From: Methanobrevibacter sp. V74
Lineage (GTDB): Archaea > Methanobacteriota > Methanobacteria > Methanobacteriales > Methanobacteriaceae
Length of the DNA stretch: 64,000 nt
Direction: 5' to 3'
Assembly (NCBI RefSeq): GCF_963082495.1
Contig: NZ_CAUJAN010000007.1
Coordinates: forward strand, 1 to 64,000
Of the stretch, positions 1 to 10,376 are shown piece after piece. The notes under the pieces are model-generated. The model made no database searches, was not told the origin of the DNA, and saw only the letters and a program-made list of their open reading frames with translations. The stretch's first letter is position 1. The number at the start of each line of letters is the position of its first letter. Position numbers and translations under genes: made by a program.

Positions 1-291
1 TTTGTTAGCTTTTTATATTTTTGTCCAATATAAAAATTGCAGAACAGCTTCCAGTAAAACAAGGATTGTGACAAATTATAAATACTACTATCCAATACAT
101 ATTTATAAATTGCATAATAGTTTTCCAGTAAAATAAGGGTTGTGATTTTTAACTTTTAAATTAATTACACTATCTTTTTGAATTGCATAATAGTTTTCCA
201 GTAAAATAAGGGTTGTGATTTTTAACTTTTAAATTAATTACACTATCTTTTTGAATTGCATTAAGTTACAAATAGCTTCCATTAAAGCAAA
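1..291 (+). CRISPR. Decayed trailing end of a CRISPR array
   Basis: Repeat-like units start at 36, 109, 182 and 255. The units at 36-72, 109-146 and 182-219 are 37-38 bp and share ATTGC, TTCCAGTAAAA and a GGNTTGTGAY end. The last unit (from 255) is recognisable only in its first part. Spacer-sized gaps of 35-36 bp separate them, and bases 1-35 would fit a further spacer, so the array probably continues off the left edge. The 3' end resembles the common ATTGAAAC end of archaeal repeats, but altered. Units 109-181 and 182-254 are exact 73-bp copies, including the spacer. I see no cas gene in the window. An unrelated tandem repeat is the alternative. Confidence 0.6.
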
Positions 292-421
292 TGCCATAAC
301 TTTCGATATAACATTCCTGAAATTTCCGTGAAATATTGAGTAGATAAAAGTTGTAAACTATTTAATTTATAAAAACTAAAATAGTAATATCTTAAATACA
401 ATGTATGTTTTGGTGGTTCAA

Positions 422-784
422 ATGAATAATAAAGAATTATATACTACTATTGTTGGATTGAAGAATTATGAAGGTAATAAAGTATTCAAAATCGGATCTA
501 TTGTAAGGTTGGTTAAAGAACCTGATAATGATTATGATTTAGAAGCAATTGCTTGTGAAAACAAATATATTGGAAAAACAGGGTATATTGCAAATAGTAC
601 CCAAACAGTTACCAAAGGTACCATGAGTGCAGGTAGAATTTACGATAAAATTGGTGATATCAGTTACTGTGAAGTTAAGTTTGTTTCCAATGATTCTGTA
701 ATTGCTAAAGTGCTTAGTGACGATAAAATCCAAGAGCTAAAAAAAGATAATGAGGATGACACTTTTTTCAATTCTGAATTATAG
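422..784 (+). CDS. HIRAN-domain-like small protein
   Basis: This 120-residue protein carries the hallmarks of a HIRAN domain. They are a GSIVRLVKEPDNDYDLEAIA core (residues about 24-43), then a GKTGYIANST stretch and a C-terminal strand-rich half. HIRAN domains bind DNA ends, especially 3' single-stranded ends, and are usually fused to or encoded beside helicases and nucleases. I chose ATG 422 rather than ATG 401 because GGTGG lies 5 bases upstream of it. The next gene, on the same strand, is a decayed UvrD-type helicase/nuclease, which fits a DNA-end-processing partnership. The family assignment comes from motif recognition only. Confidence 0.65.
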   Translation: MNNKELYTTIVGLKNYEGNKVFKIGSIVRLVKEPDNDYDLEAIACENKYIGKTGYIANSTQTVTKGTMSAGRIYDKIGDISYCEVKFVSNDSVIAKVLSDDKIQELKKDNEDDTFFNSEL

Positions 785-843
785 ATTTTATCATTAGATC
801 TTTAAGATGAGCGATTTAATCAATACATGTATCAGTTGTGTAA

Positions 844-3800
844 ATGTCATATATTATAAAAAAACATAAATTCCTAAAAAATTTAGATAAGATTAAAGAA
901 ACCTGCATCTATAATGAATATGATATGCCAATTCTTTTAAAAGATTATCCTCTCAAAGATTTAACGGCAGTATTGAAAAGTGAATATGATTGGGAGTTAA
1001 AAAACTTCTTAAAAGCATTTCCAGAGTTTTCAGATATTGCAATTGATTTAAATGAAAATCAGAAAGAGATTGTTACTTATGGGGGAAATAAGTTTTTAAG
1101 CATAGAAGCGGGGCCGGGTGCAGGCAAAACCCGTGTTTTAATTGAAAAAGTTAATTATATGGTAAATGAGTTAGGGGTGGATCCTAAATCATTGCTAATT
1201 GTCACTTTTTCAACTAAAGCTGCAGATGAACTTCGAGAGAGATTGTCTGAAGGTGATTTGTTAAAAAGTGATGTTCAAAAGATGCATATATCAACTATTC
1301 ACTCTTTTTGCGAAAAGATACTTGAAGAAAATGGTCATGTTGGTTTAAATATCATTTCAGACGATGCCGGTGAGAAAAACTTGTTGTTCATTGGAAAGCA
1401 TATGGAAGAGCTTGGATTTGTTAAAGAATGTTACATGTCAAGTAGCAACATCAAATATATTGCCAATAAATATAAATGAATATTGCTCTTTCAGTGTTGA
1501 CACAGATAAGTTAATTGATTATATCACAGAAAATAGGCCAGTCAGCGAGGGATATGTCCACTTTTGTCCGTGAGCGAATGGAATTAAATGATGGAGAATA
1601 TCCTCATGATGAAGTTCGAAAAAATGATGAGTTTAAAGAGTCCAAGTATAATGCACAATATCTGCAAATCGCCAAATCCTATCCGATTTATGAAAAATAT
1701 CTTAAAGCGCGAAAAAGCAATTGACTTTGCACATCTACAAAAGGATGCATTAGAAATTGTCAAAAAAGATGGATTTAAAACACAGTTCACCAACATACTA
1801 ATTGATGAGTTTCAAGATACAGATCCTATGCAGATGGAATTGTTTGAGTATCTGATGAAACAAGCAAAATCATTTACAGTAGTAGGTGACATTAATCAAA
1901 GCATATATGGATTTAGAGGTTCAAACATTAATCCATTTACATATTTAGCTAAATATCATAAAGATAAATTCGAGTTTAAAAGCCTGACCACTAATTATCG
2001 CTCCACTCATGAAATCATCGATGTGTCTGAAGATTTCATTAAACATCAAAGACCAGTTGAATCCGCACTTGGAAAGGCTCAATGTGGTCGTGATGTAAAA
2101 TAATCATGTTTATTATTCTTTAAATAACTATGATGCTAAAAATTAATCGACTAAAGAATCATCACTTGATAGTGAAGCTGAAAACATTGTAAATATCATT
2201 AAATATTTGATTGAAAATGAAAAAATCAATAGATTGTCCGATATTGGCATTCTATTTCGTTCTCTTTCAAAAAGTACCTCACGATGTATCGGACCATTGC
2301 TTGAAAAATTAGAAGCGGAAAATATTAAATTTCAGGTCAATAACAATGATTTAATCAGTCAGGATGAAATTAAGTCAATTTTAACACTCTTTCACCATCT
2401 GGTTTCAGATGATGATCCTCATAGTCACAGGTTTAATAGATGGGAAAAAGACTGGCTGAATTTAAAGGCATATGCCAATCAGGTCTTGTTCAATTTATCT
2501 GATGAGACAAAAGAGATACTGATTAGCTTGCAGAATAAATTTGAAGAGGATGTTGTCAGGGCTGAAAATTATTTTTGGCTAAAAGACCATAATAGAGGAG
2601 GTAAAAAATCCTTCAAAACAGTATTTGCCCGTGATGAGGAAATGCTCATTAAAATATTTAATAGTGTTACAAGGCCGGTTTTAACAAACGATAACCTAAT
2701 TGAATATGGTATTGAAAATGAAGATGATTTGGAATTCTTTAGAAAATTAAATGAATTTAAAGACTCATTGTACTCTGAGGATTTTAAATTCTATGACAGG
2801 CCAACAGTTTCTGAGGTTTATTTAAAACTATTAACTGATGTTACTGGTTATTTGTCTGAAGATTTAATCTTAAGTGATGAAGGAGATATTATAATTAACA
2901 ACCTCTCAAAAATTACAGGTTTTCTTCAAACATTTGTTGACGTTAAGTTCAACCGGGACATTAGAGGTGCATTTTGGTTTGTATATAGAACCATTGAAGG
3001 ACATTCGGCTTTTTCTGATGAAAGTGATGCCATTCAAATAATGACTGTCCATCAGTCAAAAGGATTAGAATTCCCGGTTGTTATTATTCCCTCTCTGAAA
3101 AAAGACAATTTCCCAATGAAATATATCGATCCAAATCCAGATAATGGATGGATTTTTGGCCAGCCCGTTTATTACACTCCTGATGACTGTTTAAATTATC
3201 CCAAATTTGATAAGGAATTCGGGCCTGAACTGTCTCATAATATGGAAGAGGAAAGAGTTATTTATGTTGCAATGACTCGTGCAGAGGATACATTAATATT
3301 GTCTTCATTAGTGGAGGATATGAACCAGTCAAATCAAATCGCAATTGAACAAAGTGAATTTGAAAGACTTCCAAAAGGTCCGGACTGCATAGAAAAATGC
3401 AATTAATGAAAACTTAAATAAATGCAAATTAATTGACCCTGAAGATATGGACATCAATGTGGTGTATTGCAGGAAGGATGAAGAGGATGATGAATACTGT
3501 GTTGATTTAAGCTTCACTGCTTTGGAAAATTATAATAATTGTCCATTTAGATATAAAACTAGCTAACGGAGTTAATTTCACCATATCTGAAAAACAGGAG
3601 ATTGATGATGGGATTTTTGCCCACTATACACTTGAAGTTATCAACAAAAAAATAATTAATAATGGCAATGTCTTTATTGGTGAGGATGAGGTTGTTAAAA
3701 CAATAGAGGAATTATTTGAAAATTCAAATGATGAGTTAAAAGAAGAGGATCCTGTTGGGTATGAAAAACAACTTAACGAAATAATCGGCAACATTTATTC

Positions 3801-4240
3801 ATTATTATAAAAATTACGGTAAAAATATAAAAATACTTGATAGTGAATATCCCTTCTATTTAAAAGACAGAAACTATGCCCTTAATGGAGTCATTGATTT
3901 AATCTATGAAATTGATGGTAAATTGGGCATTATTGATTATAAGAATACTCGCTTAGAGGCCAAATACAAAGATAAATTTAAAAAGCAACTTCATTTATAT
4001 GTATTGGCATTAAGGGATCAAAATCAGGAATATGAATGTAAGGAAATTAGCGAACTTAAGGTTTACACTATTAAATCTAAAAAATTGATCGATTTCGAAA
4101 TCGATGAAGAATACATTAATGATTTAAAAGTTGAATTAGAGCAAGTCGCTTTCAATATTCATGAAAACAACTTTGGCTCCTGTAAATGTGGGGATTGTAA
4201 GTATTGCAGTTATAAAAGTATTTGCAATCAGGAAGTTTGA
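844..4240 (+). pseudogene. Decayed UvrD/AddA-type helicase with PD-(D/E)XK nuclease domain
   Basis: Fragments in several frames add up to one protein of about 1100 residues. In order I see a UvrD P-loop (AGPGAGKTR near 1114), DEFQDTD (near 1806), GDINQSIYGFRG (near 1886), the SF1 motif TVHQSKGLEFPVV (near 3046) and YVAMTRAEDTL (near 3262). Next come a nuclease core with GVID and IIDYKN (near 3888-3945) and a terminal cysteine cluster CKCGDCKYCSYKSIC, typical of an Fe-S-stabilised AddB/Cas4-like nuclease. At least five frame changes occur (near 1480, 1590, 2103, 3406, 3560 and 3810), so no full product can be made. It is probably a former ATP-dependent exonuclease, with the HIRAN gene as its upstream neighbour. 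Confidence 0.85.
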
Positions 4241-4401
4241 TCATCATTATTTTTTCTTAAATCTTTTTGCTTTTATGCTGTGTTCCTTTGAATATGTCAA
4301 GAGTAAGTTCATGGTCATATTGGGATATTTTCATGTCTGCATACTTTAATAAAATAGTTGGAAATACAGAGGTTATTTTAACTTATGCTGAATTAAAATA
4401 A

Positions 4402-4635
4402 CTATATTTGATTTATCTCCAATTCAAATTCTTCAATTTCTGATTTAAAATCTGAAATTTGTGTGCTAGGTAATTCTAATGTTATTGATATTGCTGTTTC
4501 ATCATCTTGTTTTTGAGCATTCATTTTTAAAACATCATCTTCATATTCATAAATTTTCGCCAATACAGTTAGAACATCTTTATTTTTAATTTTACCTTCA
4601 ATGGAAATAATATCTCTTTTTATATTAACAAATGC
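4402..4635 (-). pseudogene. 77-codon in-frame extension beyond the TGA stop of the giant protein
   Basis: Immediately after the TGA stop (4638-4636) of the 1623-residue gene, the same frame stays open for 77 codons to a TAG at 4404-4402. The product reads like a small alternating strand/helix domain, with a stretch such as FVNIKRDIISIEGKIKNK followed by an acidic C-terminus. Its composition resembles coding DNA. No ATG, GTG or TTG lies near its beginning, and the first in-frame ATG is about 37 codons in. It is therefore more likely the severed C-terminus of the giant protein than a separate gene. Alternatives are stop-codon readthrough or a sequencing error at the TGA. Confidence 0.6.
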
Positions 4636-7600
4636 TCATTTTTGCTTTTCTTTTGGGGAAGAATTTATTGTATTGATTGGTTGAGCATTAAATAAAGTTT
4701 CTTTTGCTTTTTCCTGATTTATGATTCCCCAATCATGTCCATCTTTTAAAACTTTTTTATGCAATTTATAAATATTGGAATCCTTGATGGAGACATACTT
4801 CCCATCTATTCGTTTTCCATACACCCAAAGATTTCCAATCTTTCTAACCCATGCAATTCCAGTTTCATGATAGTGTCTTATTTGTATTGCATTTTTGTAT
4901 TTGTCAGGTAATGGGGATAATATATCATTATTTTTTACTGCCTTTTTTGGAATATCAAATGATTTTTGTATTGTTTTTTTGGGTATCTTATCTATTTTTG
5001 AAGGTTCGGGAAGTTTTTTATTGCATTCTTTCAATGTTTGCTTTGCTTTACTTAAATCTCTAACTCCCCATATATGGTTATTTTCTATTACAATATTATA
5101 AAGTTCGTAAATATCATTTTCTCTAAAATGAATTGTGTTTCCATCTTCAACTTTTGTATAGTTCCATTCATTGCCAATTTTATATACCCATGCAAATCCA
5201 GATGTATTGCCTTTAGAATTTTTTCTTAGTTTTTGTTTTATTTTAAGAGGAAGCGGTTTCAATATCTTATTGAACTTTTTATCGGAATTCCTCAATGTTT
5301 CTTTTGCTTTTATTAAATCTCTAACTCCCCAAATGAATTTTTCCTGAACAACTTCTTTGTGCAACTTACGAATATTTGAATCTTCAATGATGATTAACTC
5401 ACTATCTACAATTTTTTGATAGGAATATTCATTTTCAGTTTCACTTACCCATGCAAATCCTGTTTTTGTTTCATAAGCGACATTTTCCAATTCCCTCTCA
5501 ACATTTCCTGGTAGAGGATCAAGGATATTAATAACTGGATTATTTCCATTGTCTTCATCAGTTGTTTTTTCAGATTTAGTTTTGGCACTATAAATTTCAC
5601 CATGTGCTTGTGATAATGTTTTTAAAGCTTTATTTAGGTTAATTACTCCCCAACTATAGTTATTTTTAATAATGATTTCATGTAATTTATAAATATTTTG
5701 ATTTTTAATTGAAATTGGAACATTATTTTCAACATTATAATATTCCCATTCATCTTTATTAGGGTACACCCATCCGAAACCTGTTTCGTCAGGTTTATCA
5801 ATTTTCGCTTTAACCTTTGCGGGCAATTTTCTTAATATGTCATTTGTTTCTCTATTTATGACTTTTTTAGCTTTATTTAAATCAGTTACTCCCCAAATTA
5901 GATTACTTTCCATAACCTTATTGTAAAGGTTTATTATATTTTCATCGCTTAATACAATTGATTCGTTATTATTAATAGTTCGTATATATTTCCATTCATT
6001 CCCAGTTTTCCTTACCCATGCAATTCCAGTTGTTTTGTTCATGTTTCTTATGGAAGTTTTATATTTTCTGGGAAGGGGTGAAAAAATATTTCTATTCTTA
6101 TTTTTGGTGCAGTCTTCATCATTTGAATTTGATTCATTTTCACTTGATGGTGTAGTTATAATTATCTTATTTGCCTTTTCAAAATCCCTTATTCCCCATG
6201 TCAAATTTTGGGCGATGACTTTTTGGTGTAATTTTTCAATGTCGGAATCTTTTATTTTAATAGGTTTTCCGTCTATTATTCTGGAATAACTCCAATATCT
6301 GCTGGTTTTATTTACCCAAGCAATGCCTGTTTTATTAACTTTGTTTGATTTAAATGAATCTTCAAATTGTTTAGGTAAGGGGGACAGGATATCTTCAGCA
6401 GGCACTTCATCTATGGTTTTTGAGCCATTGATAGGTTTTGTTTCAATTTTTTGATTTAGGGTTTGTTTTGCTTTAGTTAAATCTCTAACTCCCCATTCCA
6501 AATTTTCACTAATTACTTTTTCATGTAATTTTTCTATTGTTTCTTCACTGATATTTATATGTTTTCTGTTTATTACCCTGGTATAGGAATATTTTTTTCC
6601 GGTTTTATTTACCCATGCAAATCCAGTACTTGTGCCTCTTGAATTCTTTTTGAATTTGTTTTCTAATTCATAGGATAATGGTGATAATATGTCTTTATTA
6701 ATTACTTTTTTGGGGATTTTAGGTTTTTTTCCTAAAGTTTTTTCGGCTTTACTTAAATTAATGACTCCCCAATCCAAATTGTTTTCAATAACCTTTTGAT
6801 GTAATTTTTCAATATCCGGAGCTTTAATTCGAATATTTTTTGTAGTTCTTGTATAATAATAGTAATTTCCAGAATGGCTTACCCATGCAAATCCGGTTTT
6901 TGTCCCTTTTTTGAATTTATTAATATCATGGGGTAATGGTGCTAAAATATCTTCATTATCTGCTATTTTATTTGGATTTTTTGTATTTTCACAATCACTA
7001 TAGAATTTTAAATGTTTTTTCGTAGCATATTTTCCAGCAGAATACCATTTTTTAATTTCAGCTGAATATTTTCCGTTTTCAATTTTTCTAGATGCTTCAT
7101 CGTGAGAATATCCCTCGTTTAATAGATTGATAAATTCATTTTTCACCTTTTCTTCATTGGAATTTGCTGTTTGTTTTAATATTTTACGAGTTTCCATATA
7201 TTTTTCGTAAAATTCATCATACGGTTTTTGACCTTGGGTTCCACGTGCAATCCAATTGCTTATTAGTTTCAATTCAATAGATGCGCTTTTAGCCGCTTCT
7301 TTTCTGGTTTTTCCATTCCTGATATTTTCTATAAATTTCTCACGAGCCATTATATTATGTTCATCATCATAATCATTAGATTTTTTATTAAGCGTAATCC
7401 GGTTTTCTATTTCAGATTCTTTGATTGATGCTTTTTTTGCAGATTCTTTTCTTGTGTTGTCTTTATGAATTGCATCTAATACAATATCCTTAGTTTTAGC
7501 CGATTTGGCAGTAGGTTTCTTTTGAGCTTTAATTTTTGTTTTTTCATTAAAATATTTATCTAAGAATTCTTCGCATGTTTCCTGTTTGGCCAATATATAT

Positions 7601-9507
7601 TTGTCTGTTTCATAATTTTTGATTAATAAATCATTTTCTAATAATGGCCATGTTTTAGCTTGAAGTAAGAATGTATTTGAGTAATATTTTTCTAGATCAT
7701 TCTCACTGTATTCTGTATCGTAATCAATATGGCTTAGTAGTTCTTTTAAATAACTTGCAGCATTTATTAGTTTTTTGCAATTTTTACAATTGTCCTCATG
7801 TCCATCAGGATTATTTTCAGATACTGGGAATTTAGAGATTTCCAATGTTTCACCGCATGTTGAACATGTTTTGGTTAATTTAACGGTATTTGTTGCAGAA
7901 TCTTTAATTTCAACACCGGATTCTTCAATAAATTCTTCAATATCCACTTTTGAGATTAATGAATACTTATTATTTTTTTCTTTTTTAATTAAATTAAATT
8001 CTTGAAGGGTCCATATATAATCCTGTGTTTGCATTCCGGTTAATCCAAGATTTTTCAAATCGTTTTTTTTAAAGAGAACTTCTGGTTCAATTGATAATAA
8101 TAATTCTTGTACAATATTTGCACAGCGCTGTTTTCTGCGACATCTCTTACATAGTTTTTCACTACTTTTTTTATTAATAGTTCTTCCACAGATTTCACAT
8201 GTTTTTTCACTTTGAGGTTTGATTTTTTCTTTAGTTTCACAATATTGTTTCATGTATGCATCATAAAAATCAATGTAATCTGCTTCGCCGTTTTTTCCCT
8301 GATTAAACCATTGTTTAATTTTAAATTTAGGTATTTTAATGGCTTTAATGGCTTCGTCATTATTTTTTCCTTCATTGATTAGATTTATGAACAGCTTAAT
8401 TTTATTCAATTCCTCTCTATTAACTGCCTTAAGATATGTGTTGTAAAATTCGCTGTAATCCTTATTGCCTAATTTTCCTTGTGTTTTCCAATTCTTAACT
8501 TTAAATTTTGGAATGTTCAGTATTTCAAAAGCTTCTTTATTTGTTTTACCTTCGTCAATTAATTTAATATATTCATTGATTAAATCGTTGTTTTTAGTTT
8601 TCTTTTCTGATGATTTTTCTTTTGTAATTTGGAGGTAGTCTTCATAAAAATCAATATACTCAGCTTCAGAATTTTTTCCGGTTAGAATCCATTTCTTTAA
8701 TTCTAAAGAAGTGATATTTGCTTTTTTAATAGCTTCTTTTTCTGTTTTTCCAGATTTAATTTCATCAAGAAATATGGTCATTTTCCTATGAGGATATGGA
8801 TTTTTAAGCATTAATTCTTTATATGTTTCATAAAAATGCATATATTTTTCATTACCTCTTTTTCCTTTAACATACCAGGCATCAACCGTTTTTGAATCAA
8901 TTTTAGCAATCTTTAAAGAGTGTTCATAATTTTTTCCGGCTTTCATGGAATTTAAAAACAGATTCATTGACAGATTTTTGGAGTTATCCTCCTGATTTTT
9001 ATTGGGTGTTTCAACAGGGGGTTTTAAAGAAGTGTTTTTTATTAATCCATATAGATTATCTGTAAAGTCTTCTTCTAATTTCCCTAATTTAATCATTGGC
9101 ATTTTATTTCTTAAACTAATTTCATATTGTTGGGCAATATCCATTTCTTCATTAAAATTAGGGTATCTCTGTTTTAAAATAGTTTTATTTAGGTATATGG
9201 TTAAATCCTTAGTAATCAATCCAAGTGAATCTTTATAGTCCTTTTTATCAAAATCAATCATTAATGAATTTTCAATTTCGCTAAATTTGTCCATATTCGA
9301 AGAATGTGTTCCGAAAAAATAAATGAATTTGGTATCTGTTTCACTGAATCCAAACCATGTATTTCTTGAATAATATAAATATCTGATACTTTTATTTAGC
9401 TTAATATTGTTCACTTCAGATATATGACTATTAAGTTTCTTGATGGAAGGCATTTTAGTAAATAATTTGTTGAATAAATGTTTATTTATTTGTTCTTGAT
9501 TACTCAT
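4636..9507 (-). CDS. Giant modular repeat protein, zinc fingers plus HTH-like and TG[FI]AWV repeats
   Basis: I do not recognise this 1623-residue protein as a whole. After a unique N-terminal domain (about 1-150) come four helical repeats (about 173-430) of the type GKT..EA...A.I....I..W...GK.G...Y.DFY..Y, which look like homeodomain-type HTH units. A zinc finger (CEICGR...CKRC, about 436-460), a winged-helix-like segment and a second zinc finger (CSTCGE...CKNC, about 546-580) follow. Two more HTH-like units lie at about 723-833. The C-terminal half holds eight 80-110 residue repeats with the signature LPxx...TG[FI]AWVxKxGNxWxY...I.KLH.KV....WGV..L.KAK.TL. There is no signal peptide or membrane segment, so it is probably cytoplasmic and nucleic-acid-binding. 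ATG 9507 was chosen over the upstream Met at 9615 because AAAGGAC precedes it and the longer form would overlap the divergent gene. Confidence 0.85.
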   Translation of the reverse strand: MSNQEQINKHLFNKLFTKMPSIKKLNSHISEVNNIKLNKSIRYLYYSRNTWFGFSETDTKFIYFFGTHSSNMDKFSEIENSLMIDFDKKDYKDSLGLITKDLTIYLNKTILKQRYPNFNEEMDIAQQYEISLRNKMPMIKLGKLEEDFTDNLYGLIKNTSLKPPVETPNKNQEDNSKNLSMNLFLNSMKAGKNYEHSLKIAKIDSKTVDAWYVKGKRGNEKYMHFYETYKELMLKNPYPHRKMTIFLDEIKSGKTEKEAIKKANITSLELKKWILTGKNSEAEYIDFYEDYLQITKEKSSEKKTKNNDLINEYIKLIDEGKTNKEAFEILNIPKFKVKNWKTQGKLGNKDYSEFYNTYLKAVNREELNKIKLFINLINEGKNNDEAIKAIKIPKFKIKQWFNQGKNGEADYIDFYDAYMKQYCETKEKIKPQSEKTCEICGRTINKKSSEKLCKRCRRKQRCANIVQELLLSIEPEVLFKKNDLKNLGLTGMQTQDYIWTLQEFNLIKKEKNNKYSLISKVDIEEFIEESGVEIKDSATNTVKLTKTCSTCGETLEISKFPVSENNPDGHEDNCKNCKKLINAASYLKELLSHIDYDTEYSENDLEKYYSNTFLLQAKTWPLLENDLLIKNYETDKYILAKQETCEEFLDKYFNEKTKIKAQKKPTAKSAKTKDIVLDAIHKDNTRKESAKKASIKESEIENRITLNKKSNDYDDEHNIMAREKFIENIRNGKTRKEAAKSASIELKLISNWIARGTQGQKPYDEFYEKYMETRKILKQTANSNEEKVKNEFINLLNEGYSHDEASRKIENGKYSAEIKKWYSAGKYATKKHLKFYSDCENTKNPNKIADNEDILAPLPHDINKFKKGTKTGFAWVSHSGNYYYYTRTTKNIRIKAPDIEKLHQKVIENNLDWGVINLSKAEKTLGKKPKIPKKVINKDILSPLSYELENKFKKNSRGTSTGFAWVNKTGKKYSYTRVINRKHINISEETIEKLHEKVISENLEWGVRDLTKAKQTLNQKIETKPINGSKTIDEVPAEDILSPLPKQFEDSFKSNKVNKTGIAWVNKTSRYWSYSRIIDGKPIKIKDSDIEKLHQKVIAQNLTWGIRDFEKANKIIITTPSSENESNSNDEDCTKNKNRNIFSPLPRKYKTSIRNMNKTTGIAWVRKTGNEWKYIRTINNNESIVLSDENIINLYNKVMESNLIWGVTDLNKAKKVINRETNDILRKLPAKVKAKIDKPDETGFGWVYPNKDEWEYYNVENNVPISIKNQNIYKLHEIIIKNNYSWGVINLNKALKTLSQAHGEIYSAKTKSEKTTDEDNGNNPVINILDPLPGNVERELENVAYETKTGFAWVSETENEYSYQKIVDSELIIIEDSNIRKLHKEVVQEKFIWGVRDLIKAKETLRNSDKKFNKILKPLPLKIKQKLRKNSKGNTSGFAWVYKIGNEWNYTKVEDGNTIHFRENDIYELYNIVIENNHIWGVRDLSKAKQTLKECNKKLPEPSKIDKIPKKTIQKSFDIPKKAVKNNDILSPLPDKYKNAIQIRHYHETGIAWVRKIGNLWVYGKRIDGKYVSIKDSNIYKLHKKVLKDGHDWGIINQEKAKETLFNAQPINTINSSPKEKQK

Positions 9508-9540
9508 TTTATGTCCTTTGCTTTGATTAAATATTTTAAC

Positions 9541-9570
9541 AATAACTTTATAATATATATTATAGTTATT
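9541..9570. promoter_or_regulatory. Nearly symmetrical bidirectional promoter
   Basis: Between the divergent starts at 9507 (minus) and 9602 (plus) lies a perfect 16-bp palindrome, TATAATATATATTATA. It is bracketed by AATAAC on the left and GTTATT on the right. Such a sequence offers an archaeal TATA box on both strands at plausible distances of about 30-60 bases from each start codon. The symmetry suggests that the giant repeat protein and the EVE/ATPase/helicase operon are expressed together. The promoter role is inferred from sequence and position only. Confidence 0.55.
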
Positions 9571-9601
9571 AACTATTAAATTTAGGGAGTAATGCATTAA
9601 T

Positions 9602-10369
9602 ATGGTTGAAGGCAATTCATTAAAAAAAGTGGATAATACTCATAAATATTGGTTTCATAGACTGGATAATCTTGATATCATTCCTAAAATTGATAAAGAA
9701 AAATGTATCGGGTCTGCTAAAAAACGTTCAGTTAAAATTAAAAAAATTAATCCGGGAGATAGGCTTTTTTTAGTTACAAAGAGAAAAAATACCATTGAAT
9801 TTTTTGGATATACTCAAGTTGAAGAAACATATATTGATGAAGAAGTGTTATACGGATATTATGAATCTAGAAAAAAACTGAAGCTTAAAGGAATTAAATA
9901 CTTTTCAAAGCCGGTTCCTACAAATGACATGGTTCAATATTTGGAATCTGAAAAAATTAAAAAGAGCAGTGCGAAGTTTTTTGGACAAGAATATAATGAG
10001 TTATCTAAAGAAGATTTTATACATATTAGAAAAAGATCTAATTTGGTTAACTATTTACCATCCTATTTAGAAGAATACACAAGACCACTAAAAGAGTTCA
10101 TGTTAAATACAATTAAAGTTGTCTATAAAATGATAAGCCATTACGAAAACCGAAATCAGATAGAAATAAAATATTTTTTAAGAATTTTAAAGAAATTCTT
10201 TGATGCCTATGAACTTAATAAAAGTATTACAGAAATTCAGGAATTTTATGGAAGGCATGCAATAGAATTGGGATATAGGCATATTCCATCAAGAGATCCG
10301 GATAAATTTGTGCCATTATATTTGTCTAATGGAGAAAAAAAGAATTTTACATATGTTATTTTAGAATAG
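9602..10369 (+). CDS. EVE/PUA-like domain protein of the ATPase-helicase operon
   Basis: The N-terminal half of this 255-residue protein looks like an EVE (PUA-like) domain. It has KYWFHRLDN near the start, a basic INPGDRLFLVTKRKN strand (about 50-65) and a FFGYTQVEETYID strand pair, in the order expected for EVE. EVE domains bind modified bases in nucleic acids and are often found in defence loci. The C-terminal half is helical and unrecognised. It is the first gene of a tight operon: 7 bases separate its stop from the next ATG. GGGAG at 9585-9589 may be the ribosome binding site. The EVE assignment needs a profile search; the operon placement is clear. Confidence 0.6.
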   Translation: MVEGNSLKKVDNTHKYWFHRLDNLDIIPKIDKEKCIGSAKKRSVKIKKINPGDRLFLVTKRKNTIEFFGYTQVEETYIDEEVLYGYYESRKKLKLKGIKYFSKPVPTNDMVQYLESEKIKKSSAKFFGQEYNELSKEDFIHIRKRSNLVNYLPSYLEEYTRPLKEFMLNTIKVVYKMISHYENRNQIEIKYFLRILKKFFDAYELNKSITEIQEFYGRHAIELGYRHIPSRDPDKFVPLYLSNGEKKNFTYVILE

Positions 10370-10376
10370 TGATAAT

